The translations under genes and the position numbers were made by a program. A stretch of 21,302 nt of DNA from NCBI GenBank assembly GCA_009774765.1, contig VSOK01000106.1:1-21302 (forward strand), in the 5' to 3' direction. Source of the stretch: Bacteroidales bacterium (lineage in GTDB: Bacteria > Bacteroidota > Bacteroidia > Bacteroidales > UBA932). This document shows positions 1-6,804 of the stretch, piece after piece (the stretch's first letter is position 1; every line of letters starts with the position of its first letter). The notes beneath the pieces were generated by a model that saw only the letters and a list, made by a program, of their open reading frames with translations, was not told where the DNA came from and searched no databases.

Positions 1-1
1 C

Positions 2-820
2 ATTGTCAGACCGGGCTGGCGCGGGGTGTTCGCCAGGAAGGAGGACAGGGAGAAGGACGAGCCGGAACGTGACGGTGGAACGGCGGAGTTTGCCGAAGAC
101 GAGACCGTTCCGGTCATGGGACATGGATTGGCGCAGAAGAAGACCCTGCCCAAGCCGCTGTACACGGAGGCCACCCTGCTGGCGGCGATGGAGACCTGCG
201 GGAAAAACATCACGGACGAACAGGCGAAGGAGGCCATCAAGGATTTGGGCATAGGCACACCCGCCACCCGTGCCGCCATCATTACCACCCTTGTCAAACG
301 TGACTATATCGCCCGCTCCGGCAAAAGTATCATCCCGACCGAAAAAGGGATGTATATCTATGAGGCGGTGAAGGACATGCGTGTGGCGGACGTGGGACTG
401 ACGGGAAGCTGGGAGAAGACCCTGGCGCAGGTGGAGGGGCATACCCTCGATACGGAAACCTTCATGCAGTCCATCCTGGATTACACCCGCAGGGCAACCG
501 AAGAGATCCTGCGTCTGGATTTTCCGGCGATGCAGGAAAGGGCATTCACCTGCCCCAAGTGCAAGACGGGAAAAATCATCCTCCGTTCCAAAGTGGCCAG
601 GTGCGACCATGACGGGTGCGGGCTGCTGGTGTTCCGCCGCATTCTGAACAAGGAACTGACCGACACCCATCTGGAACAGCTTTTCTCCTCCGGCACCACC
701 AGACTCATCAAGGGGTTCAAGGGGAAGAAAGGCATACCATTCGATGCCACCGTCACTTTCGATGCGGAATACAACACGGTATTCTCGTTCCCGAAAACCG
801 GGAACGGAAAGAAAAAATAA
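2..820 (+). CDS. topB: DNA topoisomerase III (type IA), C-terminal part, 5' truncated by window edge
   Basis: The frame is open from base 2, so the true start lies outside the window; the GTG at 26 is internal. What remains is the distal half of a type IA topoisomerase, which relaxes or decatenates DNA through a single-strand break. Visible family signatures are TEATLLAAME followed by GIGTPATRAAIITTLVKRDYI (the conserved block after the catalytic Tyr domain) at about residues 58-100 of the fragment. Near the end is a zinc-ribbon-like CPKC...CDHDGC pattern (about 176-199), followed by a basic Lys-rich end. The catalytic Tyr is not in view. Topoisomerases of this type are regular backbone genes of Bacteroides conjugative transposons, often beside PRTRC genes as here. 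The identification is firm; the role in element transfer or replication is inferred. Confidence 0.93.
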   Translation: MVRPGWRGVFARKEDREKDEPERDGGTAEFAEDETVPVMGHGLAQKKTLPKPLYTEATLLAAMETCGKNITDEQAKEAIKDLGIGTPATRAAIITTLVKRDYIARSGKSIIPTEKGMYIYEAVKDMRVADVGLTGSWEKTLAQVEGHTLDTETFMQSILDYTRRATEEILRLDFPAMQERAFTCPKCKTGKIILRSKVARCDHDGCGLLVFRRILNKELTDTHLEQLFSSGTTRLIKGFKGKKGIPFDATVTFDAEYNTVFSFPKTGNGKKK

Positions 821-838
821 CACCGTCATTCCAATTCG

Positions 839-975
839 CGGGCAAAGGTAGCGCACCGCCTTTTTCCACCGGCAAGGTCAGGCCCTCCGGGTTTCGGGGA
901 AAATCATCCTCGCGCCGCTCCGGTATTTTCCCTCGAAAACCTTGCCTGTGGAGGCGGTACGCATCCCGGCCCTTG
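839..975 (+). repeat. Structured intergenic repeat, copy 1
   Basis: This stretch and 1428-1565 align almost end to end, with an offset of 589-590 bases and few indels. The best conserved blocks are CGGGCAAAG (839-847), GGCAAGGTCA (871-880), the loop AAAATCATCCTCG (899-911), GGTATTTTCCC (922-932), CGAAAACCTTGCC (934-946) and CCCTTG at the end. GGCAAGGT (871-878) can pair with ACCTTGCC (939-946). TTTCGGGGAAAAT (892-904) can pair with ATTTTCCCTCGAAA (925-938). A long interrupted hairpin results, with the conserved ATCATCCTCG in its apical part. It fills the gap between topB and the small gene at 1017. No function is known to me. A structured leader RNA, an attenuator or a protein-binding DNA hairpin are all possible. 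Confidence 0.75.
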
Positions 976-1016
976 AAATTGGAAAAGACTGTTTCACCCG
1001 TTAATACCGGAATGTC

Positions 1017-1253
1017 ATGAAAACAAGGGAATATATCGACAAGATTCAAGCGAACAGATGGGTACGAACCATCGCATTGGGCTTTGCAGCCTTCATCGTG
1101 TTCAGTTATATGTACACACGGGGCATATCCCCCGTGTGGGCTGCGGTAGCCATCGTGTGTTTCAGGGGATTCTTCAGGTTCCTGTACCGGATAGCTTGCC
1201 TTCTGGTGGCTGCGGCCATACTTTTCTGCATACTCAGTTTTCTGGTATCCTGA
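1017..1253 (+). CDS. Small two-helix membrane protein, function unknown
   Basis: This encodes 78 residues. An amphipathic, charged N-terminus (MKTREYIDKIQANRWVR) is followed by two hydrophobic segments at about residues 18-34 and 57-77, joined by a loop containing RGFFRFLYR. It is therefore probably an inner-membrane protein with two helices. I do not recognise a family. The ATG follows repeat copy 1, and a terminator-like hairpin lies downstream at 1311, so it may be a single-gene unit sitting between the topoisomerase and the PRTRC cassette. Overlapping frames in the same stretch have less plausible compositions. It is real on length, composition and isolation, but no function can be assigned. 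Confidence 0.6.
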   Translation: MKTREYIDKIQANRWVRTIALGFAAFIVFSYMYTRGISPVWAAVAIVCFRGFFRFLYRIACLLVAAAILFCILSFLVS

Positions 1254-1310
1254 CAATATTTGACCATGAAACATAACTGCCATACAAAATCAAGTGGAAC
1301 CTTACAGAAC

Positions 1311-1343
1311 AGGGCTGTCTTCCGGGACGGCTCTTTTTGTTTT
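1311..1343 (+). terminator. Probable rho-independent terminator
   Basis: AGGGCTGTC (1311-1319) pairs with GACGGCTCT (1326-1334) across a 6-base loop. This gives nine pairs, two of them G-U. The stem runs directly into TTTTTGTTTT. It lies about 60 bases after the stop of the small membrane-protein gene, which it probably terminates. Confidence 0.6.
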
Positions 1344-1427
1344 CCGCCCTCTGTGGAACCGGAAACCATAACGACAGGGATAAAAGGAAAAGGGATGAAA
1401 ACACAGACTTGGCATACCGGAAACTAC

Positions 1428-1565
1428 CGGGCAAAGTTGGCAAATGCCTTTGTTCGGACGGCAAGGTCAAGCCTTGCGGTTTCGGAAAAAATCATCCTCG
1501 CCGGAGGCTTGCGGTATTTTTCCCGAAAACCTTGCCTTACCGAAGGCATCTGCCGTCGGGCCCTT
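1428..1565 (+). repeat. Structured intergenic repeat, copy 2
   Basis: This is the second copy of the element at 839-975. The outer pair is GGCAAGG (1460-1466) with CCTTGCC (1530-1536). The inner pair is GGTTTCGGAAAAAAT with ATTTTTCCCGAAAACC. The loop ATCATCCTCGCCGG is close to that of copy 1. Copy 2 also offers a competing local hairpin, GCAAGG (1461-1466) with CCTTGC (1472-1477), that uses the same 5' arm. Two alternative folds are therefore possible on paper. It precedes the small gene at 1620 and the PRTRC operon. Both copies lie just upstream of a short gene, which suggests a leader or regulatory role; that is inference. Confidence 0.75.
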
Positions 1566-1619
1566 GTAGTTCACGGGCTGCCAAAGCCCGAATATTCACA
1601 ATTTAAAAAATAAAGAGAC

Positions 1620-1841
1620 ATGAACCAAGCATTTGCAACAAGCGCACCGCCGGCTCCCATGAGGATGCCCATGCCGGTAACGAGAAGAAAAAGGACGGTG
1701 GAACCCGAACCTGCCGTCAAGTTCCCGCCACGGGGGACGACAGGACCGGTACACATCTCCACCCTGTTGAACCCGATTCTGGAAATATGCCACCATCCCG
1801 ACAGGAACAGGCTGTTGGCCAAACTGTTCAATGAAGAATAA
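1620..1841 (+). CDS. Small basic protein preceding the PRTRC cassette, function unknown
   Basis: This encodes 73 residues. The N-terminal half is disordered and rich in Pro, Met and Ala (APPAPMRMPMPV), followed by a basic patch (TRRKRT). A short possibly helical C-terminus reads ISTLLNPILEICHHPDRNRLLAKLF. There is no signal peptide or membrane segment. It lies 30 bases upstream of PRTRC E on the same strand, so co-transcription with the cassette is likely. I do not recognise a named family. The clear compositional structure and close spacing argue for a real gene. Confidence 0.6.
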   Translation: MNQAFATSAPPAPMRMPMPVTRRKRTVEPEPAVKFPPRGTTGPVHISTLLNPILEICHHPDRNRLLAKLFNEE

Positions 1842-1871
1842 ACCCAGTAATAATTTCTAATACATCAAATT

Positions 1872-2852
1872 ATGTTTTTTACAGCAATCAACCAGATGAT
1901 GACCGAAAGCGTGGATCTCACGCTCGTCATCCGCAAAGCGAACGGACAACTGACAGTATCCTTACTGCCGAAGTCGAACGGGCTGAAGGACGAAGCCCAG
2001 AACCACCTCGTACCACTGACCGTCAGCGGGCATCCGCAGGAACTGGACGCAGGCTTCCTGCAAGCCGTAGCACGTCCTATACAGAAGACTACCGGACTGA
2101 TTTCCAACATGGCGCAATTCGAGGCGCAGGCTGAGAAGGCAGCGTCCGAGAGCAAGGCGGCAAAAGAAGCCAAAGCGAAGGAGACGAAAGAAGAAAAGGA
2201 GAAGCGCGAGAAGTACGAGAAGCACTTCAAGAAAGCGGAGGAATTGATCGCTGCCAAGAACCACAAGGAGGCAGTTACCGCACTCGGGCAGGCACGTCTT
2301 TACGCCAAACCGCAGGACCAGAAGAAGATTGACGAGATGGTGGCGGAACAGACAAAGGCGATGAACAAGGGCAGCCTGTTTGAACTGATGGATGAACCGG
2401 CCCCACAGCCACAACAGCCGCAGGCACAACCGGCAGCCGCACCGGTCCAACAACCGCGGCAGGCTCCACAGTATCCTCCGCAACCGCAGCCACAGAGACC
2501 GATGGCGGCTCAGGCTCCTGGCGTACAACAGAGACCGGCAGCCGGTCCTCAGCAACAACAGACGATGTGGCCACCGCAACAACCGCCGCAGGGACCGGCA
2601 CAATATTACGCCCAGCCACAGCCGCAACCCTATATGGGACAGCAGCCGGTACCGCAACAGGCACCACAGCCCGCACACGGGGGATACCATGGGACGCATT
2701 GGCAGGAGCCGATACAGCACCCGGAAGAACTGTCCCCGCATTACCAGACCGAAGAGGATGAACCCAATTACCGTCCGGAAGACTACGAGGGATACCCCGA
2801 TTTCCCGCAGTCCATGTTAGAAAATCATGTCTCACAATATCAAGCAGTATAA
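1872..2852 (+). CDS. PRTRC system protein E
   Basis: This encodes 326 residues in three zones. Residues 1-80 form a compact N-terminal domain (MFFTAINQMMTESVDLTLVI, GLKDEAQNHLVPLTVSG). Residues about 85-165 form a highly charged Lys/Glu/Ala coiled coil. From about 175 a long low-complexity tail is rich in Pro and Gln (QPQQPQAQPAA and similar), ending in an acidic Tyr-rich segment (EEDEPNYRPEDYEGYPDF). This architecture and its place at the head of a C-F-B-ThiF series identify it as protein E of the PRTRC (ParB-related, ThiF-related cassette) system found on plasmids and mobile elements. The molecular function of PRTRC proteins is not established. The next gene starts 4 bases after the stop, consistent with an operon. 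Confidence 0.82.
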   Translation: MFFTAINQMMTESVDLTLVIRKANGQLTVSLLPKSNGLKDEAQNHLVPLTVSGHPQELDAGFLQAVARPIQKTTGLISNMAQFEAQAEKAASESKAAKEAKAKETKEEKEKREKYEKHFKKAEELIAAKNHKEAVTALGQARLYAKPQDQKKIDEMVAEQTKAMNKGSLFELMDEPAPQPQQPQAQPAAAPVQQPRQAPQYPPQPQPQRPMAAQAPGVQQRPAAGPQQQQTMWPPQQPPQGPAQYYAQPQPQPYMGQQPVPQQAPQPAHGGYHGTHWQEPIQHPEELSPHYQTEEDEPNYRPEDYEGYPDFPQSMLENHVSQYQAV

Positions 2853-2856
2853 GATT

Positions 2857-3078
2857 ATGGCACTCGAAGTAACAGGAATGACACGCTCATTCACATTCAA
2901 GAAAGGCAGCGGAATGGTAACGCTCAATGACCCCAACCCGTCGGACAGCCCCGAAATGGTCATGAGCTATTACTCCAACTTCTACCCGGAGCTGACAACG
3001 GCAACGGTACACGGACCGGTCATCAAGGACGACAAAGCCGTGTACGAGTTCAAGACCACCATCGGAACCAAAGGATAG
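2857..3078 (+). CDS. PRTRC system protein C
   Basis: This encodes 73 residues beginning MALEVTGMTRSFTF and containing the family-like stretches LNDPNPSDSPEMVMSYYSN, YPELTTATVHGP and the end FKTTIGTKG. PRTRC protein C is normally about 70 residues and begins MAL, so I chose the ATG at 2857. The in-frame ATG at 2827 would add ten residues and overlap the end of protein E. The protein is small, soluble and probably a single beta-rich domain. It is co-transcribed with E (4-base gap). Confidence 0.85.
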   Translation: MALEVTGMTRSFTFKKGSGMVTLNDPNPSDSPEMVMSYYSNFYPELTTATVHGPVIKDDKAVYEFKTTIGTKG

Positions 3079-3083
3079 GAAGC

Positions 3084-3263
3084 ATGAAGACGGAACGAAA
3101 GAAAAAAGACAATAAGGAAAAGAAACCATGTGTACCATTGGACGAACAACAATCGAGGCAACTGGCAAGGCTCATCATCGACCAGACGCGGAGGAATGTA
3201 CGGTACGGCGTGAACAGGGAAGAACGGATTACGGCTCCAAGCGGGGCCGTAATTCTTTTCTAA
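3084..3263 (+). CDS. Short open frame, probably the N-terminal part of PRTRC protein F cut off by a frameshift
   Basis: An ATG five bases after the stop of protein C opens a 59-residue frame. A Lys-rich start (MKTERKKKDNKEKK) is followed by a convincing amphipathic helix (EQQSRQLARLIIDQTRRNV) and VRYGVNREERITAPSG. It stops at 3263, and the plausible PRTRC F sequence continues in the frame one base back (FLSTALIPLAQKSLTVDC). Inserting one G in the GGGG run at 3243-3246 would join the two parts as ...ITAPSGGRNSFLSTALIPLA. I therefore read this as the displaced N-terminus of F rather than a separate gene. A free-standing small protein cannot be excluded. Confidence 0.6.
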   Translation: MKTERKKKDNKEKKPCVPLDEQQSRQLARLIIDQTRRNVRYGVNREERITAPSGAVILF

Positions 3264-4216
3264 GCACAGCCTTGATACCGCTGGCTCAGAAGAGTCTTAC
3301 CGTGGATTGTTACGACGGCTGCAAATATGGCAAGATAAACGTAATCACGCAGGACAACTACGAATTCCTGCGTGATTCGTATTTCAGATATTCCCTGCTG
3401 TTGCAGAAGGAAGGCGTACACACGCCCGGGAACAGTGTCGGGGAAGGCATCGCCAATCTGTACGATGAAATGAACACGCTTGTCGGTGACGAACTGCATG
3501 TAAATATCGAGCAGGAAGGCGGCAGGCTTTTCTTCCGGCTGTGGAAATACCACAAGTGGGGAAGTTTCACGCTGTACTACTTCCCGTTGAAGTTTCTGGA
3601 GTCGCTCAATCCTGTATTAAGGAGAATCGCCGTCACGTTTCTCCACAATCTGATGGAAGCCAACGGCATCGGCACTTTCTGGGATGACTATGAAGCGGAT
3701 TTCATGTTTGAGATACTCTCGGAGGATGACGGCAGTGATCCGGCGGACAGGAAAGAACGCATGAAGCTGTTGGACTCCTATCAGGAGGGGAAAATCGGCA
3801 GGTTGCTCAAACGGGTGGAATCGAAGTCCTATTACAAGAACCTGCCGAAAGCGCTTGAGGCATATATACCACAAAACGGGTTTGAACAGCCTTTGGTCGA
3901 TGCGATGAAGCGTGGTATTCCTTTCCTGACACCCGAACGGGGCATCATGCAATACGGTTATGACGCCTATTACTCTGAAAATCCGGACTTCCATCCGATG
4001 TACCTGCAACAGCAGATAAGGGTCGTGTATGACATCAACGACATTGTATCCGACTATCTCGTTGACTATTACAATTCCTATAGCAGGGAGACCTACGACA
4101 TCACTCCGGTGACTATCCGAGACTTGTCGCCTGATACCGAAGAACTGTTCAGCATGGACGACTACCCGGAACGGTTCTTCCGGTGGGCGGACGAATTCAT
4201 ATCTTTAATCAGTTGA
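3128..4216 (+). CDS. PRTRC system protein F, main body (start doubtful, likely frameshifted)
   Basis: The frame ending at 4216 encodes a globular acidic protein. It contains LTVDCYDGCKYGKINVITQ, a helical middle (NPVLRRIAVTFLHNLMEANG) and the acidic end DTEELFSMDDYPERFF. Its position between C and B and its sequence fit PRTRC protein F. The only ATG in this frame is at 3128. The first ~40 residues from it have an unlikely composition and overlap the better-looking frame 3084-3263, so real coding in this frame probably begins near 3245-3265. A single-base deletion in GGGG at 3243-3246, a real mutation or a sequencing error, explains the break. A TTG restart at 3272 is an alternative. The gene B start lies 11 bases after the stop. 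Confidence 0.78.
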   Translation: MCTIGRTTIEATGKAHHRPDAEECTVRREQGRTDYGSKRGRNSFLSTALIPLAQKSLTVDCYDGCKYGKINVITQDNYEFLRDSYFRYSLLLQKEGVHTPGNSVGEGIANLYDEMNTLVGDELHVNIEQEGGRLFFRLWKYHKWGSFTLYYFPLKFLESLNPVLRRIAVTFLHNLMEANGIGTFWDDYEADFMFEILSEDDGSDPADRKERMKLLDSYQEGKIGRLLKRVESKSYYKNLPKALEAYIPQNGFEQPLVDAMKRGIPFLTPERGIMQYGYDAYYSENPDFHPMYLQQQIRVVYDINDIVSDYLVDYYNSYSRETYDITPVTIRDLSPDTEELFSMDDYPERFFRWADEFISLIS

Positions 4217-4227
4217 ATTATTGAATT

Positions 4228-4947
4228 ATGTTGGAAACGAATGAACTTACCAAGAAACTGAGGACGCTGCTCCATCCACGGGCGGCGTTGATTGCCTATT
4301 CAGGCGAACAAGACAACTCCTATGCCTCTGACAACAACTATTTTGTCGAGATAAGGGACATAGACGATAACGGCATGATGGGGGAAGGCCGCCCCGTCAC
4401 GGTGGATTTCATGAACGAGCTGGTGCGCGGTTATTCCGAAAGCCACAGCACCACGCCATACGGCAGGATTCCGTCCAATATGCTGTGGTGCGACCCGCGC
4501 AAGGGAAGCGAGAAATATATCTGGTACAATCCCCCGCAGAAACGGATGATGTTTTTCAAGGAATCCCTCCAGGTAGAGAATGCGAAGTATAATCTGCCCG
4601 GAGTCATTTACGTGGCGGGCGGAAGCTCATTGAGCATCTACACCTACAAGGACAAGAAGCTGACGGAAAAGACGGAGCTTTATGCCGCGCCGTTCTTCAA
4701 TGTGACGGGGGCGAACGTCTGTCTGGGATCTGCGAAAATAGACAGGCCGAGAGACCTGACCTACAAGAACCTGCTGGAGTATTGGGAGAAGAAGTTCTGG
4801 CTGACGGAGTTCTCCCATTTGGGCGGTGGTGGAAATCCGACCAGGTCCAATCTGGTACTGGTGACGAAAGCCGCAAAGGACAAGCCTTTCAACCTCGACG
4901 AACTGAAACCTTTGAATAACTTGAAACTGAAAGATATATTGAAATGA
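4228..4947 (+). CDS. PRTRC system protein B
   Basis: This encodes 239 residues. Notable stretches are LHPRAALIAYSG near the N-terminus, a central PSNMLWCDPR followed by IWYNPPQKRMMFF, and the C-terminal FSHLGGGGNPTRSNLVLV before a Lys/Leu-rich end. These match protein B of PRTRC cassettes, a soluble protein of unknown biochemical role. The stop codon overlaps the ATG of the ThiF-type gene by four bases (ATGA). This indicates translational coupling, and the two products probably act together. Confidence 0.83.
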   Translation: MLETNELTKKLRTLLHPRAALIAYSGEQDNSYASDNNYFVEIRDIDDNGMMGEGRPVTVDFMNELVRGYSESHSTTPYGRIPSNMLWCDPRKGSEKYIWYNPPQKRMMFFKESLQVENAKYNLPGVIYVAGGSSLSIYTYKDKKLTEKTELYAAPFFNVTGANVCLGSAKIDRPRDLTYKNLLEYWEKKFWLTEFSHLGGGGNPTRSNLVLVTKAAKDKPFNLDELKPLNNLKLKDILK

Positions 4948-5732
4948 AAAGAGTACACTACATAGACAACTATCTGCTGAACCCGCAACACCCGGTCACG
5001 GTGAACCTGATCGGCGCGGGAGGAACCGGCTCGCAGGTGCTGACCTGCCTGGCTCGGCTGGATGTGACACTGCGGGCACTCGGGCATCCGGGGCTGTTTG
5101 TCACGCTCTATGACCCGGACATCGTTACGGATGCCAACATCGGACGCCAGCTTTTCAGCTGTTCCGACCTGGGGCTGAACAAGGCGCAATGCTTGGTCAC
5201 CCGTGTGAACAATTTCTTCGGCAATGACTGGAAAGCGGTACCGGATGTTTTCCCGACTGTGCTGAAAGATGCCAAACGGGATGACATAGCGAATATCACC
5301 ATCACCTGCACCGACAACATCAAATCACGACTCAACTTGTGGAATGTGCTGAAAGCCGTACCTGTCTCAAATTATCGTGATTACGAGACACCGCTTTACT
5401 GGATGGATTTCGGGAACACGCAAAACACGGGGCAGGTTGTATTGGGAACCATCCCCAAGAAAATAAAACAGCCCGCGTCCGAGTTGTACAAGACTGTCGA
5501 TTCATTGAAGGTCATTACCCGGTTCGTGAAATACGCGAGGGTGAAGGAGACGGATTCAGGGCCGAGCTGTTCTTTGGCGGAGGCGTTGGAAAAACAGGAC
5601 TTGTTCATCAACTCCACGTTGGCGCAACTCGGATGCAATATCCTGTGGAAGATGTTCCGTAACGGGATGCTGGAACATCACGGGCTGTTTTTGAATCTGG
5701 AAACGATGAAGGTTAATTCAATACCAGTGTAA
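4944..5732 (+). CDS. PRTRC system ThiF/E1-like protein
   Basis: This encodes 262 residues of the ThiF/MoeB/E1 superfamily, whose members adenylate a partner's C-terminus or another carboxylate. A nucleotide-binding Rossmann motif NLIGAGGTGSQVLTCL lies at about residues 20-36. It is followed by an acidic strand end (LYDPDIVTDANIGRQLF) with the conserved D...N.GRQ pattern, and then CTDN at about 125-128. The partner protein is unknown. It is the last gene of the E-C-F-B-ThiF series; no ParB-like or actin-like PRTRC gene is seen in the window. It is followed by an AT-rich gap and the AraC-regulated cargo, which probably marks the backbone-cargo junction. Confidence 0.86.
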   Translation: MKRVHYIDNYLLNPQHPVTVNLIGAGGTGSQVLTCLARLDVTLRALGHPGLFVTLYDPDIVTDANIGRQLFSCSDLGLNKAQCLVTRVNNFFGNDWKAVPDVFPTVLKDAKRDDIANITITCTDNIKSRLNLWNVLKAVPVSNYRDYETPLYWMDFGNTQNTGQVVLGTIPKKIKQPASELYKTVDSLKVITRFVKYARVKETDSGPSCSLAEALEKQDLFINSTLAQLGCNILWKMFRNGMLEHHGLFLNLETMKVNSIPV

Positions 5733-5801
5733 ATGGATTTGAAGAATTCAGAAAATTCATATTATATAAACAATGAAAACATTCTCTCTTATCATGCAAA
5801 T

Positions 5802-5847
5802 TTGAGCTTCTCAACAAATAGTTTCTGAATAAAAGGTACTAACTTTG
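5802..5847 (+). promoter_or_regulatory. Operator-promoter module 1 (araC promoter)
   Basis: A half-site TTGAGCTTCTCAACAAA (5802-5818; TTGA-N9-CAAA) lies 38 bases upstream of TAACTTTG (5840-5847), a full match to the Bacteroidetes -7 box TAnnTTTG. This is the same geometry as the modules at 6687, 8723, 12347 and 14666. The distal half-site expected at 5780 is not recognisable, so this promoter seems to have one half-site only. That would suit autoregulation of the AraC gene that starts 24 bases downstream of the -7 box. Confidence 0.7.
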
Positions 5848-5871
5848 CAAGCAAATCAAAGTGGAAACAAT

Positions 5872-6684
5872 ATGGAACGATTAGATGTGTTCGATTGCGC
5901 GAATATACTTATAGCAAGTTTTTTCACAGACGATAGAGGGTGTGCCCACGAAAATAGGGAGCATACGCTGATTTATCTGATTTCCGGCGAACTGGAAATA
6001 GAGGAGCGGGGCAAGAAAACCGTCCTTCATCCGGGAGAGTGCGCTTTCATGCGGCGCGACAACCGCATGTGGTTACAGAAAAAAGTGGAAGAGGGAAAGC
6101 CTTACCGCTCTGTCGTGTTGAAATTCTCACGACCTTTCTTGAAGGAATTTTACCAAACACTCAACCGGCAACAGATTCCCTCTGATTCCAAGCGTGAAAA
6201 GGTGAGTCTGCGTGTGCTGCCAAGTAACAGACCGGATATCCGCTCTTTGTTTGAATCGGTTATCCCTTATTTCGATGCCGGAGAAAAGCCGTCGGAAGAT
6301 GTCTTGAAACTGAAAATGATTGAAGGAGTGTATGTATTGCTTAATACGGGCATCAACCTATATGCTTCGTTGTTTGACTTTGTGGAACCGTGGAAGATTG
6401 ACATTCTGGACTATCTGAACGAGAATTATATGTGCGACCTTTCCATGAACGAGATTGCAAGTTACACGGGGCGCAGTCTGGCGACATTCAAAAGGGATTT
6501 CGCCAAAATCAGCGACTTGACACCGCAGAAATGGATTATCAAACGACGCTTGGAAGCTGCCCATGATTTGATAAAATCGGGGAAGAAGAAAGTGACGGAA
6601 GCCTGTTTCGATGTAGGATTCAAGAATCTGTCTCATTTCTCCAAGATATACAAGGAAGCATACGGAGTTGCCCCATCCATGTAG
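5872..6684 (+). CDS. AraC-family transcriptional regulator (likely master regulator of the cargo)
   Basis: This encodes 270 residues from the ATG at 5872; the upstream in-frame TTG at 5845 lies inside the -7 box and is rejected. Residues ~1-110 form a cupin-like sensor domain (HTLIYLISGELEIEERG, LHPGECAFMRRD). The C-terminal ~90 residues carry two helix-turn-helix motifs: LSMNEIASYTGRSLATFKRDF, then VTEACFDVGFKNLSHFSKIY and the family signature end YGVAPSM. Several Cys residues occur, but no ligand can be inferred. The gene stands first in the cargo region behind its own copy of the regulatory module. Four more modules follow on the same strand, so it is the natural candidate to bind them; this is inference. 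A related protein without the DNA-binding half is encoded at 14095-14691. Confidence 0.9.
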   Translation: MERLDVFDCANILIASFFTDDRGCAHENREHTLIYLISGELEIEERGKKTVLHPGECAFMRRDNRMWLQKKVEEGKPYRSVVLKFSRPFLKEFYQTLNRQQIPSDSKREKVSLRVLPSNRPDIRSLFESVIPYFDAGEKPSEDVLKLKMIEGVYVLLNTGINLYASLFDFVEPWKIDILDYLNENYMCDLSMNEIASYTGRSLATFKRDFAKISDLTPQKWIIKRRLEAAHDLIKSGKKKVTEACFDVGFKNLSHFSKIYKEAYGVAPSM

Positions 6685-6686
6685 AA

Positions 6687-6754
6687 TTGAACTTAAAAAC
6701 AAAATAAATTGAGCCTTGCAGCAAAGCCGTTGTGAGGCTCTCTTTGTACTTTTG
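6687..6754 (+). promoter_or_regulatory. Operator-promoter module 2
   Basis: The distal half-site TTGAACTT....CAAA starts at 6687 and the proximal half-site TTGAGCCTTGCAGCAAA at 6709, 22 bases apart. The -7 box TACTTTTG (6747-6754) begins 38 bases after the proximal half-site. Two direct repeats two helical turns apart, next to the core promoter, are the usual layout of an activator site for an AraC-type protein. It drives the unit starting at 6805. The module begins two bases after the araC stop codon. Confidence 0.75.
6711..6745 (+). terminator. Hairpin inside module 2, probable araC terminator
   Basis: GAGCCTTGCA (6711-6720) pairs with TGTGAGGCTC (6731-6740): ten pairs including two G-U, with a 10-base loop, followed by TCTTT. 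The stem overlaps the proximal half-site of the operator. Its G-U pairs keep the RNA stem intact despite changes relative to the perfect stem at 8747, which suggests the RNA fold matters. Confidence 0.5.
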
Positions 6755-6804
6755 CATCCGATAATTGGAAATGTTTTATGCAATATCAAATTAAAAAGTG
6801 CAAT

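Larger units (their letters stand above)
1254..1619. other. Gene-free stretch holding a terminator and repeat copy 2
   Basis: No convincing gene lies here. It contains a terminator-like hairpin (1311-1343), then repeat copy 2 (1428-1565), then a short hairpin CGGGCT/AGCCCG (1574-1579 with 1585-1590, loop GCCAA) and an A-rich run leading into the ATG at 1620. The frame open over 1260-1613 is a by-product of the GC-rich repeat. Confidence 0.6.

Noticed and set aside
26..28. GTG as the start of the topoisomerase gene
   Set aside because: The frame is open from the window edge with sensible family sequence (RPGW) before it; the gene is simply cut by the window.
1260..1613. 117-aa frame spanning repeat copy 2
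   Set aside because: It runs through a terminator and a structured repeat whose other copy does not preserve the same protein, so it is not coding.
1962..2741. Long minus-strand open frame (259 aa) and other frames over PRTRC E
   Set aside because: They mirror the Gln/Pro-rich repeat tail of protein E (CAG/CCG-type codons read backwards) and give Leu/Arg-rich nonsense without domains.
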